In this document: piece by piece, positions 50,331-58,620 of the stretch
Layout of the letters: the number at the start of each line of letters is the position of its first letter
How positions within the stretch are numbered: position 1 is the first letter of the stretch
Assembly (NCBI RefSeq): GCF_010731895.1
Contig: NZ_AP022596.1
Coordinates: 2,914,001 to 2,978,000 of the forward strand
DNA: 64,000 nt
Direction: 5' to 3'
DNA from: Mycolicibacterium helvum
GTDB lineage: Bacteria > Actinomycetota > Actinomycetes > Mycobacteriales > Mycobacteriaceae
Translations under genes and position numbers: made by a program
The notes under the pieces: generated by a model
The model's database searches: none
Told to the model about the DNA's origin: nothing
The model's input: the letters and a program-made list of their open reading frames with translations, nothing else

Positions 50331-51479
50331 ATGCCTGAGGCCTACGTTATCGACGCCGTGCGGACCGCGGTGGGCAAGCGCAACGGATCGCTGGCCGGCG
50401 TGCACCCGATCGACCTGGCTGCCGCCGCCTGGCAGGGACTGCTGGGCCGCCACGATGTCGACCCGGACGCCGTTGATGACGTGATCGCCGGCTGCGTGGA
50501 CGCGATCGGTGGCCAGGCAGGCAACATCGGGCGGCTGTCCTGGCTGGCCGCCGGCTATTCGGAAGCCGTGCCCGGGGTGACCGTGGACCGTCAGTGCGGG
50601 TCCAGCCAGCAAGCGATTTCGTTCGGGGCGCAGGCCATCATGGCCGGCACCGCGGATCTCATCGTGGCCGGCGGTGTACAGAACATGAGCCAGATCCCCA
50701 TCTCCTCGGCGATGACCGTCGGCGAGCAGTTCGGTTTCACCTCGCCCACCAACGAGTCCAAGGGCTGGCTGAAACGCTATGGTGACCAAGAGGTTTCGCA
50801 GTTCCGCGGCGCAGAGATGATCGCCGAACGGTGGGGGATCACTCGCGAGGAGATGGAACAGTTCGCGTTGACCAGCAATGAGCGCGCGTTCGCTGCGATC
50901 CGTGCCGGGCACTTCGACAACGAGATCCTGCCGATCGACGGATTCGCCGTCGACGAGTGCCCGCGCGAAACCACCCTGGAGAAGATGGCCGGGCTCAAAA
51001 CCCTGGTCGAGGGCGGCCGGTTGACGGCCGCGATGGCCAGCCAGATCTGCGACGGCGCGAGCGCGGTGTTGCTGGCCTCAGAAAGCGCAGTGCAAGCGCA
51101 CAACCTGACCCCGCGGGCCCGCATCCACCACATCAGCGCCCGCGGCGACGACCCGGTGATCATGCTGACCGGTCCGATTCCGGCGACGAAGTACGCGCTG
51201 GACAAGGCCGGCCTGACCATCGACGACATCGACGTCGTCGAGATCAACGAGGCCTTTGCGTCGGTCGTCCTTGCCTGGCTGAAGGAGACCAAGGCCGACC
51301 CGGCGAAGGTCAACCCCAACGGGGGCGGGATCGCCCTGGGTCATCCACTGGGCGCCACCGGCGCCAAACTGTTCACCACCATGCTCAACGAGTTGGAGCG
51401 CACCGGCGGTCGCTATGGCCTGCAGACGATGTGTGAGGGTGGCGGCACCGCGAACGTCACCATCGTCGAACGGCTCTAG
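50331..51479 (+). CDS. fadA6: acetyl-CoA acyltransferase (thiolase) FadA6
   Basis: FadA6 performs thiolytic cleavage in the lower steroid pathway. The 382-residue thiolase has the nucleophilic Cys in VDRQCGSSQQA near residue 87, the NEAFASVV motif near 306, His in GGGIALGHPLGATG near 337 and the second Cys in CEGGGTANV near 372. It starts ten bases after kstR2 and is the last gene before the accessory insert. Confidence 0.95.
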   Translation: MPEAYVIDAVRTAVGKRNGSLAGVHPIDLAAAAWQGLLGRHDVDPDAVDDVIAGCVDAIGGQAGNIGRLSWLAAGYSEAVPGVTVDRQCGSSQQAISFGAQAIMAGTADLIVAGGVQNMSQIPISSAMTVGEQFGFTSPTNESKGWLKRYGDQEVSQFRGAEMIAERWGITREEMEQFALTSNERAFAAIRAGHFDNEILPIDGFAVDECPRETTLEKMAGLKTLVEGGRLTAAMASQICDGASAVLLASESAVQAHNLTPRARIHHISARGDDPVIMLTGPIPATKYALDKAGLTIDDIDVVEINEAFASVVLAWLKETKADPAKVNPNGGGIALGHPLGATGAKLFTTMLNELERTGGRYGLQTMCEGGGTANVTIVERL

Positions 51480-51492
51480 TCCTGCCTCGAAT

Positions 51493-51540
51493 GTGGTCCT
51501 TATGCACGCAATTCAGTGAAAACCTGTGCATAAGGCCCAC
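51493..51540. terminator. bidirectional stem-loop between fadA6 and the reactivase gene
   Basis: GTGGTCCTTATGCAC (51493-51507) and GTGCATAAGGCCCAC (51526-51540) pair at 14 of 15 positions around an 18-base loop. It sits between convergent genes and marks the left border of the accessory insert. Confidence 0.6.
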
Positions 51541-51550
51541 GCTCGTCGCC

Positions 51551-53122
51551 TCAGCCAGCGGCAGCCATAGCGACGAGGCCGTAGGCCACTGCGTAGCGCT
51601 GGCCTAGTCTGCGGCAGACGTTGCCGCGCCCGACTGCTACCCCGCCGAGCTGTTCGCTGACGGCGCGGACGAGTTCGTCGTCACCCGCTCCGCCGCCGAC
51701 CAGAACGAGCCCGCGAGCATCCGGTGCCACCTGGGCGAGTCCACGGAGCACGTTGGCGCCGATAACGAGTCGTTTGGCCGCCAGGCGCCAGTTGCGCCAT
51801 TCGGAACCGGATAATCGCGACGTAAAGGGCAGCAGCCCGTTTGGCGCCGATGCCAGCAGCCAGCCGGTACAGCGGCCGTCGATCGGGCTGTCGAGGAAGT
51901 GTCGGCGCCCATGCTCGTCCTCGACGAGTTGGACGGTGACCGCGCTGAGCGCCTCGGCGCGTTTCGCGTATTCGGCTGTGCTACGCGAAATATCCAGGGC
52001 AGCCGATGTCGCGGTCGTGAGCAGTTGGCCGGCGCCGGGCAGGACGACTCGTGCCGTTGCGGTCACCACGTCGACGGTGCCGCCGCCGACGTCGACGACC
52101 ACCATGTCCTCGGTGACGCCGGGGGTGGTCAGCGCGCCCACCCTGGCGGCAGCGGCCTCGGAGTCGATCCGTATCACGGGTACCCCCAACGCCTCGCTCA
52201 GCGCATCAGCACCGGCGGGCGGCTGGTGCACGTCGTCGCCCATCGTCGCTCGCACCACACTGTCGGTTGCCACCGAACCGCGACGCGAATTCGCCTGCGC
52301 CGCAATGTCAGCAAGATGTACTGCGTGCGTGCGCTCGTCTTTGTCGGGGTCAGCGACCGGCTCGGTAGGTCGGATGTCCTCGGGGGCGACGTCGTGAAGG
52401 CACACCACCGCGCAGGCGCTGTCGTAGAGCTGGTCGGCGACCAGTGTCGCGTCAGGGCGCTCGTCGTCGCGGAGGCTGAACGCGTCGACGAGCCAATACG
52501 GGTCGGTGAGTCGCTGTAGTGATGAGAAACCTTGCCGCACTTCGACGGCGACCAGCGCGGCCGACAACAGCTCTGCCACTTCGACGCCGTCGACCACGGG
52601 CAATGCCGTAAGCAGCCGGTTGGATACCAGAACAGCCTCATCATTGGTCGTAACCACGGCTGCTACGTCGCGGCCGGAATCGATTGCCGCGTTGACCAAT
52701 CCCGCTACGTCGCGGTAGTCGTGGTCGCGGGTCGCGCAGGCGACGACCGGCTGGTGGCGGTCCACTTCCTGGAGGCGTCCGACTGGTACCGGTACCCCAA
52801 CCCCGACGGCGTCACCGGCGGTCGTGGGTGCCGAACGGGTGGCAATGTACAGTCGTCCGGTTCGCCTGGTCTGAAGCTGGATTTGTTCAGTCACCGATGT
52901 CACCGGCGGCGTCGGAGCGAACGCGGCCCGATCGACTACGAGGCCGTGAGTAGCGCTCAATTGGCGAACCAGTTGCGCGGCAGCGTCAATGGCGCGCAGC
53001 GATCCCTTCCCACCTCGAGTCGGGACACGTGCGCTGCACAACACGTCTAAATCACCGATCCCGCTGCACAGGACCACTTCGGTGGTGGCGTTGCCGATGT
53101 CGACACCGGCCCACACCGTCAT
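51551..53122 (-). CDS. diol/glycerol dehydratase reactivating factor, large-type ATPase subunit
   Basis: Reactivases exchange damaged for intact coenzyme B12 in diol dehydratases. The actin-like ATPase signatures are MTVWAGVDIGNATTEVVLC at the N terminus and VVVDVGGGTVDVV near residue 345, with LVLVGGGAGDDELV near 485. From ATG 53122 the length is 523 residues, shorter than the roughly 600 of PduG/DdrA. It overlaps the small-subunit gene by four bases. No separate small reactivase subunit (PduH/DdrB type) is seen nearby. Confidence 0.88.
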   Translation of the reverse strand: MTVWAGVDIGNATTEVVLCSGIGDLDVLCSARVPTRGGKGSLRAIDAAAQLVRQLSATHGLVVDRAAFAPTPPVTSVTEQIQLQTRRTGRLYIATRSAPTTAGDAVGVGVPVPVGRLQEVDRHQPVVACATRDHDYRDVAGLVNAAIDSGRDVAAVVTTNDEAVLVSNRLLTALPVVDGVEVAELLSAALVAVEVRQGFSSLQRLTDPYWLVDAFSLRDDERPDATLVADQLYDSACAVVCLHDVAPEDIRPTEPVADPDKDERTHAVHLADIAAQANSRRGSVATDSVVRATMGDDVHQPPAGADALSEALGVPVIRIDSEAAAARVGALTTPGVTEDMVVVDVGGGTVDVVTATARVVLPGAGQLLTTATSAALDISRSTAEYAKRAEALSAVTVQLVEDEHGRRHFLDSPIDGRCTGWLLASAPNGLLPFTSRLSGSEWRNWRLAAKRLVIGANVLRGLAQVAPDARGLVLVGGGAGDDELVRAVSEQLGGVAVGRGNVCRRLGQRYAVAYGLVAMAAAG

Positions 53123-53478
53123 CGCAACAGGCCGCGACGCTGATACGCCGCTGCGGCCTCCCGGACGAGTTGCGCGCACGCGTGTGCTTCGTGTGCAGCG
53201 AGTCGCGCTGCCAATTCCTGCAATTCATCGAACGTGGAGCGGTTGGGGCGCAGCGCCTCGTAGGCAGCCAGCATGTCGGACGCCGAAAGCACCGTCATCT
53301 CGGCCGCCCGGCGCAAGTTCATGCCGAGCTGTGCCGAGCCGGACCGCTCAGCGGTCTCCGCCTGGCTCAGAAGCGTATCCCGGCTGATGCGAATGTCGTC
53401 CAGATCGAGCTGACCGGCTCGCGCGGCTTGGACGGTGATCTCGTCGAGAGCACGGCCGGAGTGGGCGGAGATGGTCAT
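53119..53478 (-). CDS. diol/glycerol dehydratase small (gamma) subunit
   Basis: The 119-residue protein matches PduE/DhaB3-type small subunits. The hallmark RPNRSTFDELQELAARL is near residue 78 and the C terminus ends FVREAAEVY-like (LVREAAAAYQRRGLLR). It is encoded between the fused catalytic subunits and the reactivase, overlapping both by four bases. It should complete the dehydratase heteromer. Confidence 0.88.
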   Translation of the reverse strand: MTISAHSGRALDEITVQAARAGQLDLDDIRISRDTLLSQAETAERSGSAQLGMNLRRAAEMTVLSASDMLAAYEALRPNRSTFDELQELAARLAAHEAHACAQLVREAAAAYQRRGLLR

Positions 53479-55745
53479 CGAAGGAACTCCAATTCAACGT
53501 TGGGCCCGGTGCGGGCGGCGATTTCGGCTCGCTCGATCGCGACCATCGACACCACCTTCGTGTGGTAGCGGGCGGTGATGGCCTCGTCGGTGTAGGCGTT
53601 GCGCATCGGGGCTGGGGTCGCGCCCTTCGCATGTCTACCGGCATTGATACCGATCAGTCGGTACATATCGGGAGCGATCAGCGGTGCGACACTGAGCAAT
53701 TCGAGGTTAGCCAGCGGTGGCAGGTCCCGGCGGTGGATCAGCGTGGTGCCCTTGGCCTGCAGGCCGACGCTAACTCCCGAGCCGGACAGTCCGGCCGCGG
53801 TCTTCCCGATCGATCCCAGATCCACGGTGTTGGTGATGCGAACCAGCCGCGGCACGCACTGCTCTTCTTCCAGGCCGGCGAGGATCTGCTCGAGCGCGTC
53901 GTAGATCGTCATGCCCGACAGCGTGCGGAACAGCTTGGTGGCGAAGGCGGGAGAGACGCCGACCACGACCTCCCGCGGATCGGTGCCGGGTAAGGCTGGC
54001 CCCAGCTCCACCACCCGGCCGGGCTGGCAATAGTTGGCCTGTTCCTTGACCAGGTCGGTCACCGAGCGTGCCTGTCGTACGGAGTCGATCTGAGCCTGGC
54101 GCTCCGGCGACGGCCGGTATCCGGTTCCCGGTCCGCAGTAGTCGTTAGGATCCTGCAGTGCCGAGAGCACATTCATCTGCTCGTCGAAAATCGCAGCGGT
54201 CTGCAGATAGTCACCGGTGACGCGGGCTTTGGCCATGCCCAGCACGCGGTCGGCGACATCGGTGAACCCGGTCTCGGCGAGCGCAGCGACGACGTCGAGG
54301 ACCGTCAGTCCGGATTGTTCGATCATCCGGGCAGCGTTCAATACGGTCACTCCGTCGGTGTCCGGGAGGTCCTTGGAACCCTCGGCCTGCACGACAGCTT
54401 CGACGTGCTCGTCGTCGAAGTCCGCCAGCCCGAGGTATTCGAATACCGCCCGGGTCGCTTCGGCGGCCTGCCGTCGCATCGCCTCCAGCGTGGTCGGGTC
54501 AACCGAACGCAATCCGCCGTCGACACCCCAGTCGCGCTGCAGCACCAGATAGTCGTCGAGGTCGGCGGCATTGAAGTTGGACGGGCCAAACATGTTGTCG
54601 TAGGACACGATCGAGCCGAAGCCGGAGAAGATGAAGTCCGACCCCGACAGCAGCGTCGGCAACGTCCGACTGGTGCGGCGCATGGTCGATTCACTCATCA
54701 GCGAGTCGTTTCCACTGCATGATTCGAGCCCGCGCAGCATCACCATCAGATTCTCGGCGATGAGTTCCTTGACGCCACCGGGCACCGAGGCGGTGATCGC
54801 CGCCCCGTCGACGCCGCCGTTCTGAACACCCTGTGCCCCGATTCCCTTGGCCAGGGCGACGCAGCGGGACTCCAGATAGTTCATCGACTTTCGTTCGGCC
54901 TGGCCCATCAGCACCTCGGAGCCGGCCCCGCTGGACAGCCGCATCTTGATCCCGCGTGAGGCGTAGGCCGAGGTCAGAAACGCCTTGGACCACGGAGTGT
55001 CGTCGCCGTCGGTGAAGACCTGCTCGGTTCCGTAGACCGACACCGTCTCGGCGTAGGACACCAGCCCGCGGACTCCGAGCTCGAGTTCTCGGGCTTCCTC
55101 TACCGAGCACTGTGTCAGCGCGCCGGCCGCCGGCACCTGGGAGCCGATGAGCAGAGCCATCGCGACGGCGGGAGCGTCGTCGAGCACCGGCACCGTCGCC
55201 TCCAGTTCGCGGAAGCCATAGACCACCGCGGTCGCCGCGTCCGCAGCGATCAACAGTGGGTCGTCGAGCCGGTTGGTGACGTGGGCCTGATTGGCCGGGG
55301 TGCGGCGCGCGCGCATCTTCATCATCGCCATCTGGATCTCCACCGGCTGCAGCATCGCGACGACCCTGGCCATCTTCGCCGGGGTCAGGCCCGAGCAGAC
55401 CCGAAGTACCTCGTCGCGCGGCACGCTGGAATCCACGATCAGCCGAGCCAGCTCGACCTCACTCATGGCCATCGACGCCCACGCCTGGGAATGGTCGATC
55501 GCATACCGCACAACGAATTCATCGATCGTGTCGAAGTCGGCGGCCGGCTTGGAGTCCATCTCGACCACAGTGCCGTCGTCGGCCACGCGCCAGGACGGCT
55601 CGGGGTCATAAGGCGACAGGTGTGAGATCATGCCGAGTTCTGGATCGGGTGCGGCGAACCCGTCCAGGTTGACTGTCTGCTGGTCCAACAGTCGGATGCG
55701 GCCCAGCCGGTGGTCATGGCCGGCCTCGTCACTATTCGGGTGCAT
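53475..55745 (-). CDS. B12-dependent diol/glycerol dehydratase, large and medium subunits fused
   Basis: The 756-residue protein joins a PduC-like large subunit (about 1-580) to a PduD-like medium subunit (from about 590, VVVGVSPAFATKLFRTLSG). It dehydrates 1,2-propanediol or glycerol to the aldehyde with adenosylcobalamin. Positions that form the Klebsiella active site can be matched: His in NQAHVTN, Glu in GFRELEATV, Glu in YAETVSVYG, Gln in QGVQNG, Asp in CSGNDSLM and Ser in FIFSGFGS. ATG 55745 is the likeliest start; ATGs at 55757 and 55772 are alternatives, and none has a good ribosome site. Confidence 0.9.
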   Translation of the reverse strand: MHPNSDEAGHDHRLGRIRLLDQQTVNLDGFAAPDPELGMISHLSPYDPEPSWRVADDGTVVEMDSKPAADFDTIDEFVVRYAIDHSQAWASMAMSEVELARLIVDSSVPRDEVLRVCSGLTPAKMARVVAMLQPVEIQMAMMKMRARRTPANQAHVTNRLDDPLLIAADAATAVVYGFRELEATVPVLDDAPAVAMALLIGSQVPAAGALTQCSVEEARELELGVRGLVSYAETVSVYGTEQVFTDGDDTPWSKAFLTSAYASRGIKMRLSSGAGSEVLMGQAERKSMNYLESRCVALAKGIGAQGVQNGGVDGAAITASVPGGVKELIAENLMVMLRGLESCSGNDSLMSESTMRRTSRTLPTLLSGSDFIFSGFGSIVSYDNMFGPSNFNAADLDDYLVLQRDWGVDGGLRSVDPTTLEAMRRQAAEATRAVFEYLGLADFDDEHVEAVVQAEGSKDLPDTDGVTVLNAARMIEQSGLTVLDVVAALAETGFTDVADRVLGMAKARVTGDYLQTAAIFDEQMNVLSALQDPNDYCGPGTGYRPSPERQAQIDSVRQARSVTDLVKEQANYCQPGRVVELGPALPGTDPREVVVGVSPAFATKLFRTLSGMTIYDALEQILAGLEEEQCVPRLVRITNTVDLGSIGKTAAGLSGSGVSVGLQAKGTTLIHRRDLPPLANLELLSVAPLIAPDMYRLIGINAGRHAKGATPAPMRNAYTDEAITARYHTKVVSMVAIERAEIAARTGPNVELEFLR

Positions 55746-55796
55746 GGCACACAGCATTGGGGTATCTGCCATGGCAGGCAAGAACGCACCCAGAAC

Positions 55797-55867
55797 TTCC
55801 AACAACGTGTCTGATCTGTTCGGTAGCACCGCCTCTGGACGATCTGCTCTACCACAACGTGTTGGAA
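55797..55867. promoter_or_regulatory. paired direct and inverted sites in the dehydratase/permease divergent promoter
   Basis: ACAACGTGT occurs at 55802-55810 and 55854-55862, 52 bases apart (about five helical turns). The outer sequences TTCCAACA (55797-55804) and TGTTGGAA (55860-55867) are perfect inverted arms. This lies between divergent starts, so a regulator binding there could control both operons; the PucR protein encoded downstream is the natural candidate. Confidence 0.5.
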
Positions 55868-55965
55868 AGCGGCCGACGTTTCTGGCGAGCGGGCAGCCCT
55901 TCTCGCACAATGACCGGACGTCGGAGTGGTCCAGCTGTCGCTCCGTGGTGAGAAGAGGAGTAACA

Positions 55966-57408
55966 GTGACCGAGGTTCTCGATACCAGCGGCGGGTCAGG
56001 CCGTGACACTTCCCAGACCACGGCGGCCGCGAAACTGCGCGGCCACCTCGGTGTCCCCGCCATTGTGCTGATGGTGGTGGCCGCTGCGGCGCCGCTTTCC
56101 ACGATCGGCGGCAACGTGCCGATCGCGATGGTGCTGGGAGAGACCACTGGTATCCCGGTCTCGTTCATCGTCGCGGGTCTGGTGTTCCTTCTCTTCGCGG
56201 CGAGTTTCGTCGCCATGTCGAAATACGTCACGGACGCCGGCGCCTTCTATGCCTACATCCGCACGTCGCTCGGTCGTGCGGCCGGGACCGGCGCGGCCGT
56301 TCTCGCCTTACCGGCCTACATGGCGACCCTGCTGGCCGTGGCCGCCTACGACGGCGTCATCCTCAACGGCCTCATCACCCGCTTCGGCGGACCGGATATT
56401 CCGTGGTGGCTGCTGACCGGCGGGGTGCTCGCCGTCGTCGCCTGGCTCGGATATCGCGACATCGACCTCAGCGCCAAGGTGCTAGGTGTGTTCCTGGTGT
56501 CCGAAGTCGCCATCCTGCTGGTCTTGGATTTCGTCATCGTGCTGCGTGGCGGTGAGCACGGTTTGACCGGCGACTCGTTCACGCCGCAGGGGATAGCCGG
56601 AGGGTTCGGGATCGCGTTGCTCTACGCACTGTGGGGCTTCGTCGGTGTCGAGGCGACGGTGGTGTTTCGAGACGAGGCCCGCGACCCCGATCGCACGGTG
56701 CCGCGCGCGACGTTCTGGGCAGTGGGCATCGTGGCCAGCTTTTACGCATTCTCCAGCTGGGCACTCATCGAAGGCAATGGAGGACCGGATGCCATTGCGG
56801 CCGCCAAGGACGACCCCGATAACTTCATGGTCAACACCGCCCAGCAGTACCTCGGTATGGTTGGGCGCGACCTGACCACTGCCCTGTGGTTCATCAGCGT
56901 TTTCGCCTGCACCCTGGCATTCCATAACATCAGTTCGCGTTACGCGTTCGTGCTGGGGCAAAGCGGTGTCTTCTCGACCAAGATCGGCCAGGTGCATTCC
57001 CGTCACGGTTCGCCGGCGGTGGCGTCGCTGGTCATCACCGCGGCGTCGGTCGTGATCATGGCGATCTTCGTTGCGTTCGGGCTCGATCCGGTGCTGCAGA
57101 TCTTCGGCCCGCTGGGTGGGCTGGGAATCCTCGCATTGGCGATCCTGTGGTTGTTGACGACGATCTCCGTGGTGATGTTCTTCGTGCGTCGTGGTGGCTC
57201 GACGGGCACCGTGGTGCTCGCGGTGGCCGCGACACTGGTGCTGGCCGCGGCCCTGGTTCTGGTGGTGTCCAACCTGACTCTCATCGTTGGGGGCAACCCC
57301 ACCCTTGCGGCCGTCTTCGGCGTGATGCCGTTGGCGTTCTTCGGAGTGGGCATGCTGCTGAGCCGGCGATCCAAGGGTGAGCTGGCGTCGATTTCGTCGG
57401 TGTCCTGA
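55966..57408 (+). CDS. APC-superfamily amino acid/amine permease
   Basis: A 480-residue membrane protein with about 12 hydrophobic helices. The first helix region LGVPAIVLMVVAAAAPLSTIGGNVPIA with the Gly-rich unwound segment is typical of APC amino-acid transporters; GFVGVEATVVFRDEARDPDRTVPRA near residue 230 is the conserved helix 6-7 region. GTG 55966 has AGAGGAG just upstream. It diverges from the dehydratase genes and precedes pucR. The substrate might be an amino acid or an amino alcohol; this cannot be decided from the sequence. Confidence 0.88.
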   Translation: MTEVLDTSGGSGRDTSQTTAAAKLRGHLGVPAIVLMVVAAAAPLSTIGGNVPIAMVLGETTGIPVSFIVAGLVFLLFAASFVAMSKYVTDAGAFYAYIRTSLGRAAGTGAAVLALPAYMATLLAVAAYDGVILNGLITRFGGPDIPWWLLTGGVLAVVAWLGYRDIDLSAKVLGVFLVSEVAILLVLDFVIVLRGGEHGLTGDSFTPQGIAGGFGIALLYALWGFVGVEATVVFRDEARDPDRTVPRATFWAVGIVASFYAFSSWALIEGNGGPDAIAAAKDDPDNFMVNTAQQYLGMVGRDLTTALWFISVFACTLAFHNISSRYAFVLGQSGVFSTKIGQVHSRHGSPAVASLVITAASVVIMAIFVAFGLDPVLQIFGPLGGLGILALAILWLLTTISVVMFFVRRGGSTGTVVLAVAATLVLAAALVLVVSNLTLIVGGNPTLAAVFGVMPLAFFGVGMLLSRRSKGELASISSVS

Positions 57409-57444
57409 CCCCGACGGGCCGGCCAACGAACTGATCAGAGCAGC

Positions 57445-57487
57445 ATGGGCGCTGGTACCGTCGGATTTCGGGAGTACCAGCGCCCAT
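57445..57487. repeat. 14-bp perfect inverted repeat between permease and PucR genes
   Basis: ATGGGCGCTGGTAC (57445-57458) and GTACCAGCGCCCAT (57474-57487) are perfect arms around 15 bases. It starts 36 bases after the permease stop and 41 bases before the regulator start. No T-run follows. It may be a terminator, or an operator for the regulator. Confidence 0.7.
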
Positions 57488-57528
57488 CTGCGGTTCTCGG
57501 CGCTGAATCGGCGCGGAGAGTGGATCAG

Positions 57529-58599
57529 GTGAGTGAAGCGGGCATGTCCGGGGAGTCGTCTCTGAGCGTTGCGGCGGTCCTGATGGTTCCGCCCCTCGAT
57601 CATGGTTCTGTCGTCGCGGGCCGCCGCGGGTTGACCCGCGAGGTTCGCTGGGTCGATATCATCCACGCCCCGGCCGAGGATTTCGTCCGTGCCGGTGACC
57701 TGGTGCTTACCACGGGTGCCGATATCAGTCAGCCGGGCGTCCGCGATTTCCTCGTCTCGCTATTCGCCTCTGCAGCGGCCGGAGTGGTGTTGAGCCCTCC
57801 ACCCGAGGTTGCCGTCGACGAACTGCTCGAGCTGCTGATCCCGCTCGCCGAGCAGCATGCGTGCCCGTTCGTGTTGTTACCGTGGGAGATCGCGTTCGCT
57901 GATGTGCAGAAGAGTCTGCTCCCGCTGCTGAGCCTGTCACCGTCGGACCAGCGGTTCCGCATGGCCGTCGGTCGCAGTGAATGTGCCGGCAACGGTTGGA
58001 CGGATCTGGCCGGCGCGTTCGCCGATTCACTGCAGGCGTTGGCACGGTCCGCCGACATCGCCGTGCGGTCGTCAGTCACTGACGACCTTGTGATGAGTCA
58101 TTTCGCCTCAGCGCCAACGGCTTCCACTATCACCGAGCTGGTGGCGTGCGCCCAGCAGCTCAGCGGGCTGTCCGATGACCTGGTCAGCTGGGCACTGCTC
58201 CCCGCCGCTTACGGGCCATCTCCTGCCCCGCCTGCGACGGGGTCGTCGGTTGCCGTCGACAGCACCGTGGGCGCGCGACAGTTCGCCGACGTGTTGCGGC
58301 ACCACCCGCGCAGTATGGCGATGGTGCTGCAGACATTGCAGCCACTGATCGATTACGACACCACGCGGCGAGGGCAACTCGTGCACACCTTGGAGATCGT
58401 GCTCAACGAAGCGACGAACACCAGCGCGGCTGCCAGAGCGCTCTACCTGAATCGCCACTCGTTGTTGTACCGGATCAAACTCATCGAGGAGCTCACCGGC
58501 TTGTCGCTGAAGAATCCCGCCGACCGCTTCCAGTTGGAGGTCAGCGTTCGGGTCCACCAGATCAACGAAGCTCGGGCCGACGGTATGCGCCGTGGGTGA
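57529..58599 (+). CDS. PucR-family transcriptional regulator
   Basis: The N-terminal PucR domain (LDHGSVVAGRRGLTREVRWVDIIHAPAEDFV-type sequence, about residues 20-140) is followed by a C-terminal helix-turn-helix (TSAAARALYLNRHSLLYRIKLIEELTGLSL, about 300-330). PucR-like proteins activate catabolic and transport genes. GTG 57529 with GGAG at 57515-57518 gives 356 residues; ATG 57544 is an alternative. Its place between permease and dehydrogenase suggests that it controls the dehydratase module. Confidence 0.87.
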   Translation: MSEAGMSGESSLSVAAVLMVPPLDHGSVVAGRRGLTREVRWVDIIHAPAEDFVRAGDLVLTTGADISQPGVRDFLVSLFASAAAGVVLSPPPEVAVDELLELLIPLAEQHACPFVLLPWEIAFADVQKSLLPLLSLSPSDQRFRMAVGRSECAGNGWTDLAGAFADSLQALARSADIAVRSSVTDDLVMSHFASAPTASTITELVACAQQLSGLSDDLVSWALLPAAYGPSPAPPATGSSVAVDSTVGARQFADVLRHHPRSMAMVLQTLQPLIDYDTTRRGQLVHTLEIVLNEATNTSAAARALYLNRHSLLYRIKLIEELTGLSLKNPADRFQLEVSVRVHQINEARADGMRRG

Positions 58600-58620
58600 G
58601 CCCAGTTCGCGGGAGAAGCG

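Noticed and set aside
55746..56231. N-terminal extension of the dehydratase to 56231
   Set aside because: It crosses the divergent permease start and has a composition unlike dehydratases; the region is better read as promoter.
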